The notes under the pieces are model-generated. The model was not told where the DNA came from. It saw nothing but the letters and a program-made list of their open reading frames with translations, and did no database searches. From the NCBI GenBank assembly GCA_037043015.1, contig CM073328.1, positions 7,675,409-7,739,408 on the forward strand: a stretch of 64,000 nucleotides of DNA, written 5' to 3'. Shown here in pieces: positions 10,517 to 21,623 of the stretch. The position numbers were made by a program, and so were the translations under genes. The DNA is from Bryum argenteum (taxonomy: Eukaryota > Streptophyta > Bryopsida > Bryales > Bryaceae). Each line of letters opens with the position of its first letter. Position 1 is the stretch's first letter.

Positions 10517-12921
10517 TGTCGTAACGTGCTTTCCCGATTCGTGCCCGGATAACCCTTTTTCACGGTAAAAGAGGTTTCCCAAACAAGAACCCGAGTGTTC
10601 GTTCCACGGAGATCCTGTGAAGTGCAAGGACAACAATTTCCACCTGTTAGCAAACCCGGATTGGTGCTATCCGCATCGTCCTATCACCCTCGCATGCCCT
10701 ATATCCGTCCCCGAAACATTTTGCCCGGACGGGAAAAGGGGCGGGTTTAGTCTTTGTGGTTTAGTTTAACCTCGTATTCTCTCTCGAGGGGTTTTCCCGG
10801 ACTTAGATAAGTGGGGGATTAGGCCACTTCTCCCGTTGATTAACGTGACCGGAAAGGTCACCGAGACTCTCTCTCTCCTTACCCCGTTAGGAACTTCCCT
10901 TATACCTCCTCTACGTCCGGACTCTAAATCCACACGCATGTCACAAAGGTTGGTATCCGGTTCTCCTATGGTCCGGTTATCACAACTTACTACCCGGGTT
11001 AGTAGATCCCGGGTATCGGATCGTGGGGATGGTGCGCGGCGCCCGGAGTTCACCGCTATCACCTACGAGACAAACCGCCTACTCGGACTTCAGCGATCTA
11101 GGGGACTCAACCGATGGTGTTCTCGGGAGTCGGTTGAGCGGCCGGAATCCCTTCCCGGCCGCTGTAATACCGTGACGCTACACGGACAGACCGGACCGAA
11201 CCCTAAGTGGCAAGTGCCGTTCGCTAGCCGCACTCCTCCCCGTCGCCTTCTCTACCTCCCGTACTACTCTCCGTTCAAGGACGGAACCGCTCTCTCTCTT
11301 TGCCCGGATAGCAAGGGTCCTCTCGACTCTGCAAACACCCCGACCACCAGACAAGACAGGGGAAAAGGAGAAGGACACACAATCGTCACACACACGCACA
11401 CACACGAGGGAGATGAGAAAGAGGCGTGCTTGCTTTGGATTAGGTATTGCGAGAATCACAAAAAGACCCCGAGGAGTATCCTTCCTCGGCTAAGTGTGAG
11501 ATCCTCCCCGGCATCCCAGAGAGAGGACAAAACCCCTGTGCCGGGGAATCTTTCTAAATCTAGCCCTCGACACTCTAGCGCCGTCATTCTCCTACCGCCA
11601 TAAAGGCACCGAAATCCAACCCTATCTTCGGCCAGTGCATCCGCCCTCAATCGACTCGGCCTTGGTTCTTCTGTCCCGCCCATCCTACTTGTGACCTCGG
11701 AAGCCTCGCGATCTCGGTAGTCGCGACCTTCTCGCGATCCCAACCCGGGTTGGGAGGTGACCTCCTCCTCCTCGTTCCCCGTCTCCCGGAGCACTGGAGC
11801 GGTCTCTTCACTCCCAAGGATCTCGGTGTCTCCCGAAGGCATCGGGGTGAGGTGTGCGGGAGGGCCTCCCGATCTCGGGACCTCGATCAAGTCCTCGGGG
11901 ATGAGGGGGCGACCTCATGGTCAGCACCTTCTCAGGAGGGCCTCGCCGTCGAGAGGGCTCCGACGGATTGGTTAAACCCGGACAACGAGGCATCGTGGCT
12001 CCTCGGTTACGAGTCCGGGTGGCGGGTATCGGCCTCCCTCCGTCTGTCTGGTTGGATCGTGGCCTCTAGGGCGGGAATAGGAGGACTCTGTCCGCGGGGT
12101 CCACGATCCGGTCCGGTGGAATGGGGAGGATTCCTTACCCGGGTATCCTCCTCCGCTACCCGGAAACCTCTCTTCGACTATCCGGGAACCTCCTCCGATT
12201 TGGGGTATGCCCTTTTGAGCTTGCCTCAAGACTCTCGGTATGTCCTTCTTTGAGGGGTGCAAAGTCCCTGTCTCCCTCGAGGTCTTCTCCGGGCTCGGAG
12301 TTCGTGGCGGGACCGGCTCCTCCATTGCCGCGGGTCGGTGGGCTCTTCCTCCTCGGCCCTGGCATCCTCGGTCGCCGGGGTGGCCCCGGATGCGGGTATC
12401 TCTACAAAGCGCAAGGGGAGGTGCCTCCCGGGAAAAGTCCGGGCCATCTCCCCGATGAGGCCTCTCATCTCTGGAGAGCTCCTTCCATCCTTTTGCAGCC
12501 TTCTTCATGTACGCCGCCGCGGTTGTCCCCGCCCGACCCGTTCGTGGCTACCGACCCGCCGCCGCGCTTTCCCGGTTGAGGTATACCCGGTTGAGGCGAG
12601 CCCTTTCCCGGGTAGGAGTCAACCCGCGAAGAGCCGCTACGCGTTATCCGGGTCCGCAGCGGGCCGATTTGGATACGACTAGGCGGGATCCTGGCTCGAG
12701 AACAGAGAGATACAAAGCAAAAGAAAATTCAAAAAGGTAGTGCTACCCTACCCCGTCCACTAAGCCTAAGGATGCTCTGGGTGGGCGGGTTCTGGCCGAG
12801 CTAACCTTACCCGGTCATTACCTAGGTAGGCCAGGATATGGGCGTTTATTTCTCCTAATTAGCTATAACTAACCGCTATCCGGACTTACGTGGGGCAAAA
12901 ACGAAAAAATGAGGTTTGACA
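10517..12921 (-). mobile_element. Deleted copy of the TGT...ACA element (2.4 kb)
   Basis: It has the same termini as 1940-6944 in opposite orientation: starts TGTCGTAACG, ends GGTTTGACA, flanked by TATAT at 10512-10516 and 12922-12926. The first part of the ORF and most of the 5' region are deleted. The tail of the coiled-coil ORF (about 11970-12510, minus) and the CA microsatellite (about 11385-11405) remain. The inner MULE transposase reads through on either side of it. Confidence 0.75.
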
Positions 12922-14108
12922 TATATGTTCTTCATTTGCTTTGACGAGGCTGTCGGACATGAGCGACGGATGGTCTTGTAGTTTCGCGTCTTCGGAAAAA
13001 CATCTGCGTTATCCGGTACAGGAACATTGAACAAATCACGAGGTGGAGCACCATTCGTAAACGTTCGGTTTACAGGGACACGCTCCTTTTGAGGAAGTTG
13101 AAATCCGGCATTCTTCAATGCATCAATTTCACCACGCGTGAGATTGGTCCCGATTTTCACCGGCCAAACCAAAGGGATAGGCGGTCGTTCATCCGTCTCG
13201 CTGAAGGGCTCAATCCACCTACGACGAAATCCCTTCACGCACCTCTCAATATCATCTGCACAGAAGAAGAACTCTTGTACCACCTTGCGGGGAGCTTTCT
13301 GAGGGTGGTTCCAAACTCCGGTGTAAGTTGGAGCTGGGGTGCTCCTCCCGTTTAGGACTATCCGGGCGGTACATTTCTTCCTAGTTACAGCCATCTGTGC
13401 CCAACATGCTTTAGCGGAATGCTTACCGACATGGGCAATATGCCATAGCTTCTCGTTCACTCGAGTCTCTTGCACGGCACTAACGCCACAAATATCAGAC
13501 CCAGCGGAGCTCAAAGGTTGAGCAGGACTTTCCTCCACTTCATGTTCTTCACGAATTGTGCTCAAAGTATGAGCTCGTGCTCGAGTAACTCTAATGCCTA
13601 CCTTAGGTCGGGAGAAGTTCACAGTGTCCGGTCTATGAGTTTCTTCTTTAGCACCAATGGGAACATCTGCCTTTCGTTTCATGGAACCGAAAACCTCAGC
13701 TCCCTCGTGATGTGCATCACGAGTGCAGAACTCTTCGGCTCCAGGCATCTCGAGAACTGCCTTGTTGAGGGAGGAAGGATCTCCAGTGCGGTGCGCACGT
13801 CGTTGGGCTGTTCGAAGTCGAAGTTCCTCCCTCGACGGTCCAGAACCACCCGCTCCGCCTTTGAGGTACTGGTAATAAGCCACCACTTGTAAGAAGGCTC
13901 GAATGTAATCGTCCCTTGTACCGCAACGCATGTGTCTCCACCTTTGTTGCCCGAAGCTTGAAGCCATTTGTTGTGTACGGACTCGGCAAGATTGCAAGAT
14001 GGCATCTCCGCTAACTCCTCTTGAGTGTATTGTTTTTCCTACATTCAAGAACATCAAGTTTTTGGTCATGAGAGGATGAGAAAAGTCACAAGACATTTGG
14101 GAGGTAGG

Positions 14109-14132
14109 GGCTCCCTCGTACACGAGGGAGCC
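14109..14132. promoter_or_regulatory. Hairpin palindrome in transposase intron (inner)
   Basis: Arms GGCTCCCTCGT and ACGAGGGAGCC surround an AC centre, within the transposase intron (14039-14238). The core CCTCGT-NN-ACGAGG is the motif clustered at 19.1-21.0 kb of the same element. Its counterpart in the outer copy is at 7045-7058, also in this intron. Confidence 0.6.
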
Positions 14133-16344
14133 TCCTAAATATAGATTTTTAAAAAAAATTTAAAAATTGAGTAAAAAAATTTACTTTTTTTGGAGTAGTA
14201 AAAGGCATAACTCATAGAAACACGTAAGGTTGAACTTACTAGCTCCATAAACCCCCCATTGGCGATATCGAAAATGCCGAATGCGAGCCAAAACCCCAAA
14301 TGTCTCACTCCATCCTCGGAGGCGGCGCGTGAAGACGTCCACCATGCTTTGATTCCCAAATAGCGTGTCTCGGCCTCTTCCATGGACGAGGCATTTTTAT
14401 ATTGAAGACACAAATGCTTGTGTTGGTCTTGTAGTTCATGGCGAATGTCTCGCTTGGTGTGTTTCTCAGCGATCGAGACCAATGGAAGAAGCACGTCCTC
14501 TCTTGTCCTTCCATGGGCACGGTAGGGTTGCGAGAACCGTATATGATCCGGACCGCATTCCAATTGGCTTGTGCACTATCGCCCATGAAACTTGAAACCG
14601 AGGCTTAGGGACCCCATTTCTTGACATCACATGGTTGATTCTTCCAAAAACAATTTGAGCTTCTCTATCCTCGGACATAAAATCACAACAAGCAATTGTA
14701 AGTACTCGTTGGTAACTGGAGTCGTACACGTGGCACGCCATGGTCGTCCAGTGGATAACACGTTTGACGTGATCAAACATCATCCAAGCATGCTCTAGGT
14801 CACCACTAGGTTGCATCCGCCGGACCAGGTCCACTCCACTAGCAGGGCCAACTTCTGACATCTTGAAAATGAAGACTTTGTCCAAGTCGTCTTTTTGCCC
14901 TGGAAACATGTTACGCTGAACAAAGGCCCAATTACTAAGCCCTCTGAGTTTGGTAATACCGTCCATGACTCCATAGCACCTTAGAGACCTGAACGTGTAG
15001 ACACGGTTTCTAATACTTGGAGAGTTTAGGTCTTTACAACTATCGAACACAGGCTCTAGTTGTTTCAAAGATAGGTGGGTATGAGGCTCGTCCTCTTGAC
15101 GTAAAAGGTAGTTTCCTAGAAGGTCTCTGCTGGCCTCCATAACAATCTTAGAAACAGGAGCCTGTGGATTGCGTTCGACATGTTCTTCAATCAACTCGTC
15201 AATCTTGCTCCGTGTACCTCTGTAGTCCCCAACCTTGATAGGGTGGTCGTGATTGCCGATATGAACGCACGCACGCTCTTGGTTTTCATCACCAAAAATA
15301 TAATAGATCTTAGCTTTACAAGTGGCAACGCAAATAGGAGGTTCCTTACAAATCCCGCAGACGATCGTGGATGCGGAAGGAGGTGGTCCACCAACTCCGA
15401 ATGGGTCTTTAGAGGATCCATCGAACTCAACTCGTTCACCTGCCGCACGCTCAGGTCTGCAAGAATGGACAATTCGATTGCGACCTGACATGGACATGAC
15501 CAACACAATTAGAAGATCCGAAAGTCAAGCTCATGGTGTTGGAGATGTTAGTGGTCATGGTTTTAGTCCATAAGTGTCCGTCGTAACGTTTATCCATTCC
15601 ATCCATGGATTTTGCATTTTTGTTAGCAGCAGATAGAAGAACGGGTGGAAGAATGAAGAGAATGTCACCATTGAAAGATGGTGGTAAACTAACTACACGG
15701 ACTGTCTGGATGTTAGCATAATCTAGTTTCTTCAAAGCATCGTCTTGCCACTGGGCATACTACCTAACTTGAGGAGGCAGGCGAGAATGTTTTTGGGTTT
15801 TGACGTTTGTGAGGAATGTTGTTGAGGGATAGGGGTAGACAATTGAGATGTAGTAGACGGGGATTGAAGCGGAAGAGGAGAACAATTACTTGGAACCGAA
15901 GTGTTGCGCTCGTCATCAGATGACTCAGTAAGGTCTATGCTAACACGTTCACATGGTTCGACCTTTATACGACGTAGAACGGGAGTGATCGTTGATGAGT
16001 AGAGGAACTACGGGGTCGATGGGGCGATTGAAGCACCATTATAGATTCTCGACAATCCGTATAGGCGGTACTTGCGGTATTAAGATCCCGACTTTGCTTC
16101 TCATTCACAAGCACTGGACTAGGTTCAACAACCATGGAATACATGACGTTCAAGGTGATAGGGTCTACAATGTCCTTCTCTAACCACAAAGACGACGAAT
16201 CGAACCCGAATCTAATTGATAACACTTGAGCGATTCACGCGAGCTACTCCTTGGGGGCCTCTTTGGTATGCGAGAGGAGGCGGAGCACCGGGAGAGAGAA
16301 TTTCGACAACGTTCGGACTAGTAAGCTCTGAAGACGAGGATGCC

Positions 16345-17143
16345 ATGATGATAGAACGAGGTACGACAATAGTAGAAAGGAGAATGGAAGTCTTTCTGCA
16401 GAATATATGTATTTTGAATAGTTATTACCTCTAACCCTAGATTAGTATAAATAAAACCATTTGTATACTCCACCTCCAAAGGCCGTGAGTAAGTTTGAAA
16501 GTTTGCTACATAACAAAAAGTAAGTCACATTGAGTTAGAAATAGCCTTATTTGGATTTTTGCAGATCACACAATGGTGTTATGTAAACGTGTAAAGGTGC
16601 GGCGGCCGTCATTGTCAGGTAGACGCGTAGATATTCTTAGTGCTTTAAGCGTAAGATAGAATTTAGAATCCTATGTTAAGCCATCCTATGTTAAGCCATT
16701 TGTATACTCCACCTGTAAAAGGGTGTGAGTAGGTTTAAAAGTTTGCTACATGACTAAAAGTAATTCACATTGAGTTAGAATTAGCCTTATTTGGTTTTTT
16801 GCAGATCAGACAATGGTGTTATGTAAACGTGTAAAGATGCGGCGACCGTCATTGTCAGGAAGACGCGTAGATATTCTTAGCGCTTTAAGCGTAAGATAGA
16901 ATTTATAATCCTATGTTAAGCCGGAAACATAGAGGATGTCAGATGTTCAAGATTGGAATGACGGGTGCGCCGGCTGTAGATCTATTTTATTATATTTTAA
17001 AATTGAATCTGAGTTCCGGGGACAAGGTATATAGTAAGAGTGGAGCAAGGATTCAAAATCATTTAATCTTGAGAGCTAAAGTAGTGGACATCTAGAGCTG
17101 TATTCTTGTTTTCTTGTGTGGTGTTCTCAGTTCTAGAGACTAC
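16345..17143. promoter_or_regulatory. Divergent promoter region of inner MULE
   Basis: Non-coding region between the transposase start (16344, minus) and the first plus-strand ORF (17144). It contains a 239-bp tandem duplication (separate entry) with the GCGGCCGTCATTGTCAG block shared with the outer promoter. An acceptor-like TTCTCAG lies just before the 17144 ATG. Confidence 0.45.
16457..16921 (+). repeat. 239-bp tandem duplication in the inner promoter
   Basis: Two units begin CCATTTGTATACTCCACCT at 16457 and 16696. They differ at only scattered bases. Each carries one GGCCGTCATTGTCAG-like (GACCGTC in the second) block and one CTTTAAGCGTAAGATAG. Confidence 0.8.
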
Positions 17144-17548
17144 ATGAAGGACATAGTTGAAATACCAGAGAGTAGTGCAGACATTCAACAGAAACGGAAG
17201 AAGAAGAGAGGAGGTTTGAAGTTTAGTGGTTCTAAACAGCGCAGGCGGATGGCGTTGAGGAGGAAAGAGTCAATGTCTCAATCCAAATGCGATGGATCAA
17301 GAGAGGAGCGCGAACTTGAAGGGAATGCGGAGCGGCCGGAGCCAACCCCATTCCAACTGAGGTGTATTAGACGAGCCACTAACTTAGAGAGTGTTTCAGA
17401 GGTCGATGAGTATGAAAAAGTAGAGGAAGATTGCGAGAACACTATAGACGAGGTCTTCTCTACTGCTTCAAAGTATTGCACTTCCCAGAGTGATTCTCGC
17501 CACGCCGAGAATGACGATGAAGACCAAGGAGTTGATTCGGATGAATTG
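17144..17548 (+). CDS. Small basic-acidic nuclear protein gene, inner copy (exon 1)
   Basis: The chosen ATG at 17144 gives MKDIVEIPES. A strongly basic motif follows (QKRKKKRGGLKFSGSKQRRR), then an acidic tail. A GTAATT donor at 17549 ends the exon in phase 0 after an acidic Asp/Glu run. The outer copy has the same motif (KKKRRGGIKFSGSKALRR) at about 26810 with a recognisable second exon. No such exon was found here, so this gene may be truncated. The KRKKKR stretch looks like a nuclear localisation signal. Function is unknown. It is the first gene rightward of the divergent promoter in both copies. Confidence 0.5.
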
Positions 17549-18000
17549 GTAATTTTTCAATTGCACATTAACTTCTCTATTTGCCTAATCTAAGTACTTG
17601 GATATTTGGATAAAAAAAGTTGATACTTTCTTTCCACATCCTTGTAGATTGTATAAAATCAATTTTGTTAAGTAAATAGACCATATTCTCCATCTCCCTG
17701 TAGATAAACCCTTATGGTTGCTTCATAAAAATCATTTTATCTGAATCTCCATAAAGGTAAGAGTCACAAATCCAACAAACAAGAAATGAATAATCTATAA
17801 TCTAGTGTATAAGTAGAGTGTAAAAGTAAACCGTTCCGCATTCTCTCAGGTGCCGAATAAATGAGTATAAAACAGCCTTCATACTCTTTTGGTAGTTCAC
17901 AATCATTTAAACCAAAATTCTGTCCAATGATCACAGAGACATCGATGCATACTGATACATCCATAGACTAGATTATGTACTTCAGTTTACTACATCCATA

Positions 18001-18227
18001 GACTACACTAAATTTGATAATTAGTGTTAGATTATTATAAGATTTGAAAATGCTATAAGTTTTTACTTTTGTTTCTAAAAATTTACCAAGATCATTGATT
18101 CTGATACTATTTAAGGACCCCCATCTTGGCCAATATAGTGGGTAAAATTATTGAACAACAATAAAAACTTATAACGTGTTTATGTAAATTAGTGAATCTA
18201 ACACTAATTACCAAACTTAGTGTAGTG
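18001..18227. mobile_element. MITE, about 227 bp with 34-bp inverted ends
   Basis: The left arm 18001-18034 (ACTACACTAAATTTGATAAT...) is inverted at 18194-18227, whose outer end reads CACTACACTAA. The ends look CACTA-like. No convincing 3-bp target duplication was seen. Confidence 0.6.
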
Positions 18228-18344
18228 ACTGGGGAGATGTCTCATCCACCTTGCGGGGCACCATCTAAAATGACATTCATTCATTGGTGTGAACTTGTTG
18301 GCAATCCCCTCCAGAATGAAATTAGCTGAATCCCAATACCATGC

Positions 18345-18660
18345 TCGATACTATGGCCGATACCATGCCAGATACGATGGTCCATACCATGGGCGATACC
18401 ATGCCCGATACCCTGCCAGATACGATGGTCCATACCATGGGCGATACCATGCCCGATACCCTGCCAGATACTAGGCTCAATACCATGCCAGGGCCATCGC
18501 GCCGAGTCTCCAGGCCATCGCGCCAGTCTGCAGGGCCATCGCGCCGAGTCTTCAGGGCCATCGCGCCAGTCTCCAGGGCCATCGCGCCGAGTCAGGGGCC
18601 ATCGCGCCGAGTCTCCAGGGCCATCGCGCCGAGTCATGGGCCATCCGCAGGGCCATCGCG
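18345..18660 (+). repeat. Two arrays of short tandem repeats
   Basis: 18345-18480 is made of GATACCATG(C/G)(C/G)(A/C)-like units. 18487-18660 is about nine units of a roughly 22-bp GGGCCATCGCGCCGAGTCTC sequence. ORFs on either strand here are repeat artefacts. Confidence 0.7.
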
Positions 18661-18732
18661 CCATTTTTTTTCTATGTTGTTTTGTGAAGCGAGGAGTTTT
18701 TTTCTCTTCCGTTCCAAGTTATCCTCACAGAA

Positions 18733-18975
18733 ATGGCTGGGCAGATTGGAGGAGAGATTCACGTTGGAGAAGGAACCCGAGTCGGAGGGGAGATGACGAT
18801 GTTGGAGCGCGGAAGGGAGGGTGCAGACGTCGACGTGGTGAGCATTCAGACAGAGGATTCGTTTTGGGAGCATCTAAGAACTTGTGGGAAAAGTTTTCCC
18901 ATTTCGATAGAGGTAGGAAGGGAGAGTTTCGTCGCCGAATTGGAGACTGAGACAGACACACAAGAAGAGGTAAGA
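18733..18975 (+). CDS. First coding exon of the long plus-strand gene, inner copy
   Basis: The ATG at 18733 is in good context (AAATGG) directly after an acceptor-like CAG. The exon encodes an 81-residue Gly/Glu-rich stretch (MAGQIGGEIHVGEG...) followed by VSIQTEDSFWEH and an acidic end, then a GTAAGA donor at 18976 in phase 0. The outer counterpart begins MANPGGEVPNPGG at 29195 and shares the D-V-S-I stretch. It can join in frame either to 21122 (short acidic protein) or to 21624 (ParB-methyltransferase exon), since both acceptors are phase 0. Confidence 0.5.
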
Positions 18976-19225
18976 TCGACCTGTTCAAACCCTAAACCAT
19001 TCTGATGAGCCTAAACCCTCATTAACTGCTCTTCGTGATAATGCTCGTCGTGGTCCTGTTCAATCCGAAGGCTCCCTCGTGTACGAGAATGTTCTCAGTT
19101 CTAGGTCCGAAGGCTCCCTCCCACCACCTCAAATATCTTCAATCTAGCCTGCTCTTCCCAGATTCGTAAGCGTAGTGTGATGAATCGCGGAACGAGTCAT
19201 ATGCACGCCCGGCGTACGATCGCTC

Positions 19226-19306
19226 TGATGGTGGCTCGTATCTCATCGCTCGTATCCCATCGCTCGTATCCCATCGCTCGTATCCCATCGCTCGTATCCC
19301 ATAGCC
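19226..19306 (+). repeat. 14-bp tandem repeat GCTCGTATCCCATC
   Basis: Five consecutive units, the first with a single change. They are followed by unrelated GC-rich sequence. Confidence 0.75.
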
Positions 19307-19399
19307 GGAGTCTCGCGTTGCTTGGCACATTCCGTGGCGAGTCTTACCTTGCGGCGGCGCCGGAGCGCGTTGATGCGGGTGAGCTCGGGCTCTGGTGCG

Positions 19400-20080
19400 C
19401 CCCAGACGTGGCATCGTAAGCTCGCGCTTTCGTCATCAGATGGCTCCCTCGTGTACGAGGAAGTGTAGGGATTCAGTGGCCAGGTGCGCCCCAGACGGTG
19501 GCATCGTAAGCTCGCGCTTTTGTCATCAGATGGCTCCCTCGTGTACGAGGAAGTGTAGGGATTCAGTGGCCAGGGCCGGATCGTGTTGATCCAGCCGTTC
19601 CGGATCCTCATGCTCGTGATGCTCGTGAGCAGGTCTTACCTTGCGAGCAGCTTCGGCGGCGCGTTCAGTGCAGGTGAGCCCGGGCTCTGGTGCGCCCCAG
19701 ACGGTGGCATCGTAAGCTCGTGCTTCTATTTCCGAAGGCTCCCTCGTGTACGAGGAAGTGTAGGGATTCAGTGGCCAGGGCCGGATCGTGTTGATCCAGC
19801 CGTTCCGGATCCTCATTCTCGTGATGCTCATGCTCGTGATACTCGTGATGCTCATGCTCGTGATACTCGTGATGCTGTCATCCTCAGCCGTTCCGGATCC
19901 TCATGCTCGTGATGCTCATGCTCGTGATGCTCATGCTCGTGATGCTGTCATCCTCATGTTCGAGTAGGTTTGTGAGCGGTGTGTGAGGTTTGTGAGTGCG
20001 GTGTGTGAGTGCGGGGGTGCCCTCGTGTACGAGGATGGCACCGGGATTCATTGTCCAGGGCCGGATCCTCATGCTCGTGA
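19400..20080 (+). repeat. Long tandem units with CTCGTGATG short repeats
   Basis: Units built of GCGCCCCAGACGGTGGCATC, a CCTCGTGTACGAGG palindrome and ATTCAGTGGCCAGG recur three to four times. 19800-19960 is a run of CTCATGCTCGTGATG-like units. The GATCCAGCCGTTCCGGATCC block recurs. Reverse ORFs here are repeat artefacts. Confidence 0.7.
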
Positions 20081-21121
20081 CGTTCGGGAGTCATGGCGGC
20101 CTCTGGCTCTGTTGGGTCTGGTGATGGCCGCGTTCTGGTTGGTGGTTCAAAAAATTGTGATTTTGGTGGTTCAAAATAAAAACCCAGAATTCATGAACTT
20201 GTACCTGTACCCTCGTACATGAGGGAGTGTTCGATGCTGGACACCGTCTGGACATATGTGGTAGTTTTGTCTGATCCATTCATGCTGACGGTATGAGGAT
20301 TTCAAGCGAATCGGGTACTGGTATTCGTGATGCTGTTCATCTCTTTGATCTTGTCACGCAGACATTAGAGTGGTCAAACCAAGGATTGGTCAAGTACACT
20401 TGAGAGCTGAAGTAGGGTGGTTCAACCAGTGTGACCTCGTATACGAGGTTGTAGTAATGGGAGTCATATTTGCTACTATGTTGTCTTCATAATGCTCTCA
20501 AAATCTATAATCTTCTAAGTTTAGATAATTCTTTTAATTCATTATGATTAAATTGACCATTCTTGCAAATTATTGTAGTTTTTTGTGAATTCAGGTTGTT
20601 TCCTCGTTTACGAGGTAAGGTACGCATTAAAATGTTTCTCTATTGAACCGATTTTTTGATTATAATACGTTTATGAAGAAGGATAGCAAATACAGTTTTG
20701 ATGGGTGCCTCGTGTACGAGGTTGGGTAAAGAATTCGGTTCTTGATCGTATTTTTGTCTATTCTTTTGATTACACTTTGGGCATGGGCATTGGGCTTAAG
20801 CACTCTCCACTTGTGTTAGGTATCCTCATATACGAGGGTGAGATCGACTCTTAACCAGTTAGATCAAAAGTTTGTGAATGTTGATAATCATTTTAAATAT
20901 ATGGGCTTTGGAATTGGGCATCACTTCATTTGTGGTAGGTATCCTCGTATACGAGGGTAGGTGTATACAAGAGAAAATTTCAGCCAACTTTGATCATTAT
21001 AATCTCACAACTGAAGAATAATCAACGGTTCATATTTGAGATGTGATTAGAATGTCTAATTCAATTTGCCAATGTGCACTCGTGATTGTGACTAAACCGC
21101 TATATTTGTTTTTGTGTGCAG

Positions 21122-21448
21122 GAGTTCTCTGCGGATAGCATGGAGCATGTCATTGAGTCTGACACTGATAGTAGTGATTTTGATGGAATGAGTCACGGTG
21201 TTCAAAATTGGATTGGAGACCATACCGTTGTCTTAGGTTTACCTGCCACGATCGTTCCCATGGCTGAGCCCTCTAATGGGGATTCTTTTCCCCGTTCCAA
21301 TGTTGTATCATCCAATATTGTTGACAAGGAGGCTCATGCTCTATTCATGAGAGAATGGCGACGTCATACACGTGAGAAGAGACTAGAAGCTCGAGATGCG
21401 GCCCGTTTAGCCCCTAGACGGTCTCCTAGGCTAGCAACTTTTACTTAA
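21122..21448 (+). CDS. Short acidic protein exon ending in RRSPRLA, inner copy
   Basis: A TGTGCAG acceptor precedes GAG at 21122, phase 0. The exon encodes a Glu/Asp/Ser-rich stretch (ADSMEHVIESDTDSSDFD) and a basic C-terminus (MREWRRHTREKRLEAR...PRRSPRLA), ending at a TAA at 21446-21448. The outer copy has the same arrangement at 32401-32709 (ESDSS... LRARKKQLRLEALERARLGP... RRSNRIAAKSN, stop). Retention of acidic-then-basic layout and stop in both copies suggests a real product. Function is unknown. Confidence 0.5.
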   Translation, partial: EFSADSMEHVIESDTDSSDFDGMSHGVQNWIGDHTVVLGLPATIVPMAEPSNGDSFPRSNVVSSNIVDKEAHALFMREWRRHTREKRLEARDAARLAPRRSPRLATFT

Positions 21449-21623
21449 CTTGATTCATGATTTGACTCTCCACATTGTATTGTCTTTGACAATACAATGA
21501 TTTATATTTTGTATTATCCATGGATGATAGTTTACTAATCATCATATTTTTATTGATATATATCTATTGACATTTGTTGTTTGCATAAGTTTAATTTAGT
21601 GTTTTACCCTTTCAATTATCCAG

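Larger units (their letters stand above)
10166..16344 (-). pseudogene. MULE transposase (inner copy), disrupted
   Basis: Homologous along its length to the outer transposase. The start is at 16344 (MASSSSE). Recognisable parts from N- to C-terminus are SLWLEKDIVDP (about 16150), the finger region TMTTNISNTMSLTF (15.5 kb), CGICKEPPICVATC knuckle, WTTMACHVYD (about 14750), MGDSAQANWNAVRI (about 14570), ERTCFFHW, an intron of about 200 bp (14039-14238), DDYIRAFLQVV, FFCADDIERCVKG, and the SWIM finger NCNCP...NCKH at about 10288-10375. There are frameshifts near 15460, 14590, 14520 and 13910. The TGT...ACA element is inserted at 10517-12921 just before the SWIM domain. The remains are those of a Mutator-like DDE transposase, not functional as read. 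Confidence 0.82.
17549..18732. other. Intergenic or intron region with a MITE and GC-rich repeats
   Basis: 17549-18000 is AT-rich with no signal recognised. A MITE lies at 18001-18227 and short tandem repeats at 18345-18660. A likely 3' splice site (CCTCACAG) ends at about 18730, just before the ATG at 18733. Confidence 0.4.
19074..20956. repeat. Cluster of CCTCGT-NN-ACGAGG palindromes, inner MULE intron
   Basis: Eleven sites lie at about 19074, 19446, 19536, 19741, 20021, 20211, 20435, 20602, 20708, 20824 and 20943. The centre is GT in most, TA in three, TT in one, and the 20435 site is a perfect palindrome (CCTCGTATACGAGG). The first five sit in larger tandem units with the flank GGCTCCCTCG...GAAGTGTAGG. 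The later six are in AT-rich DNA with unrelated flanks, so the short palindrome itself is what is conserved. Two more sites are at 14109-14132 and 26188-26201. All lie in the intron between the exons at 18733 and 21122. Confidence 0.75.

Noticed and set aside
18281-18664. Reverse-strand 127-codon ORF rich in Trp, Pro and Arg
   Set aside because: It is produced by the short tandem repeats in this stretch.
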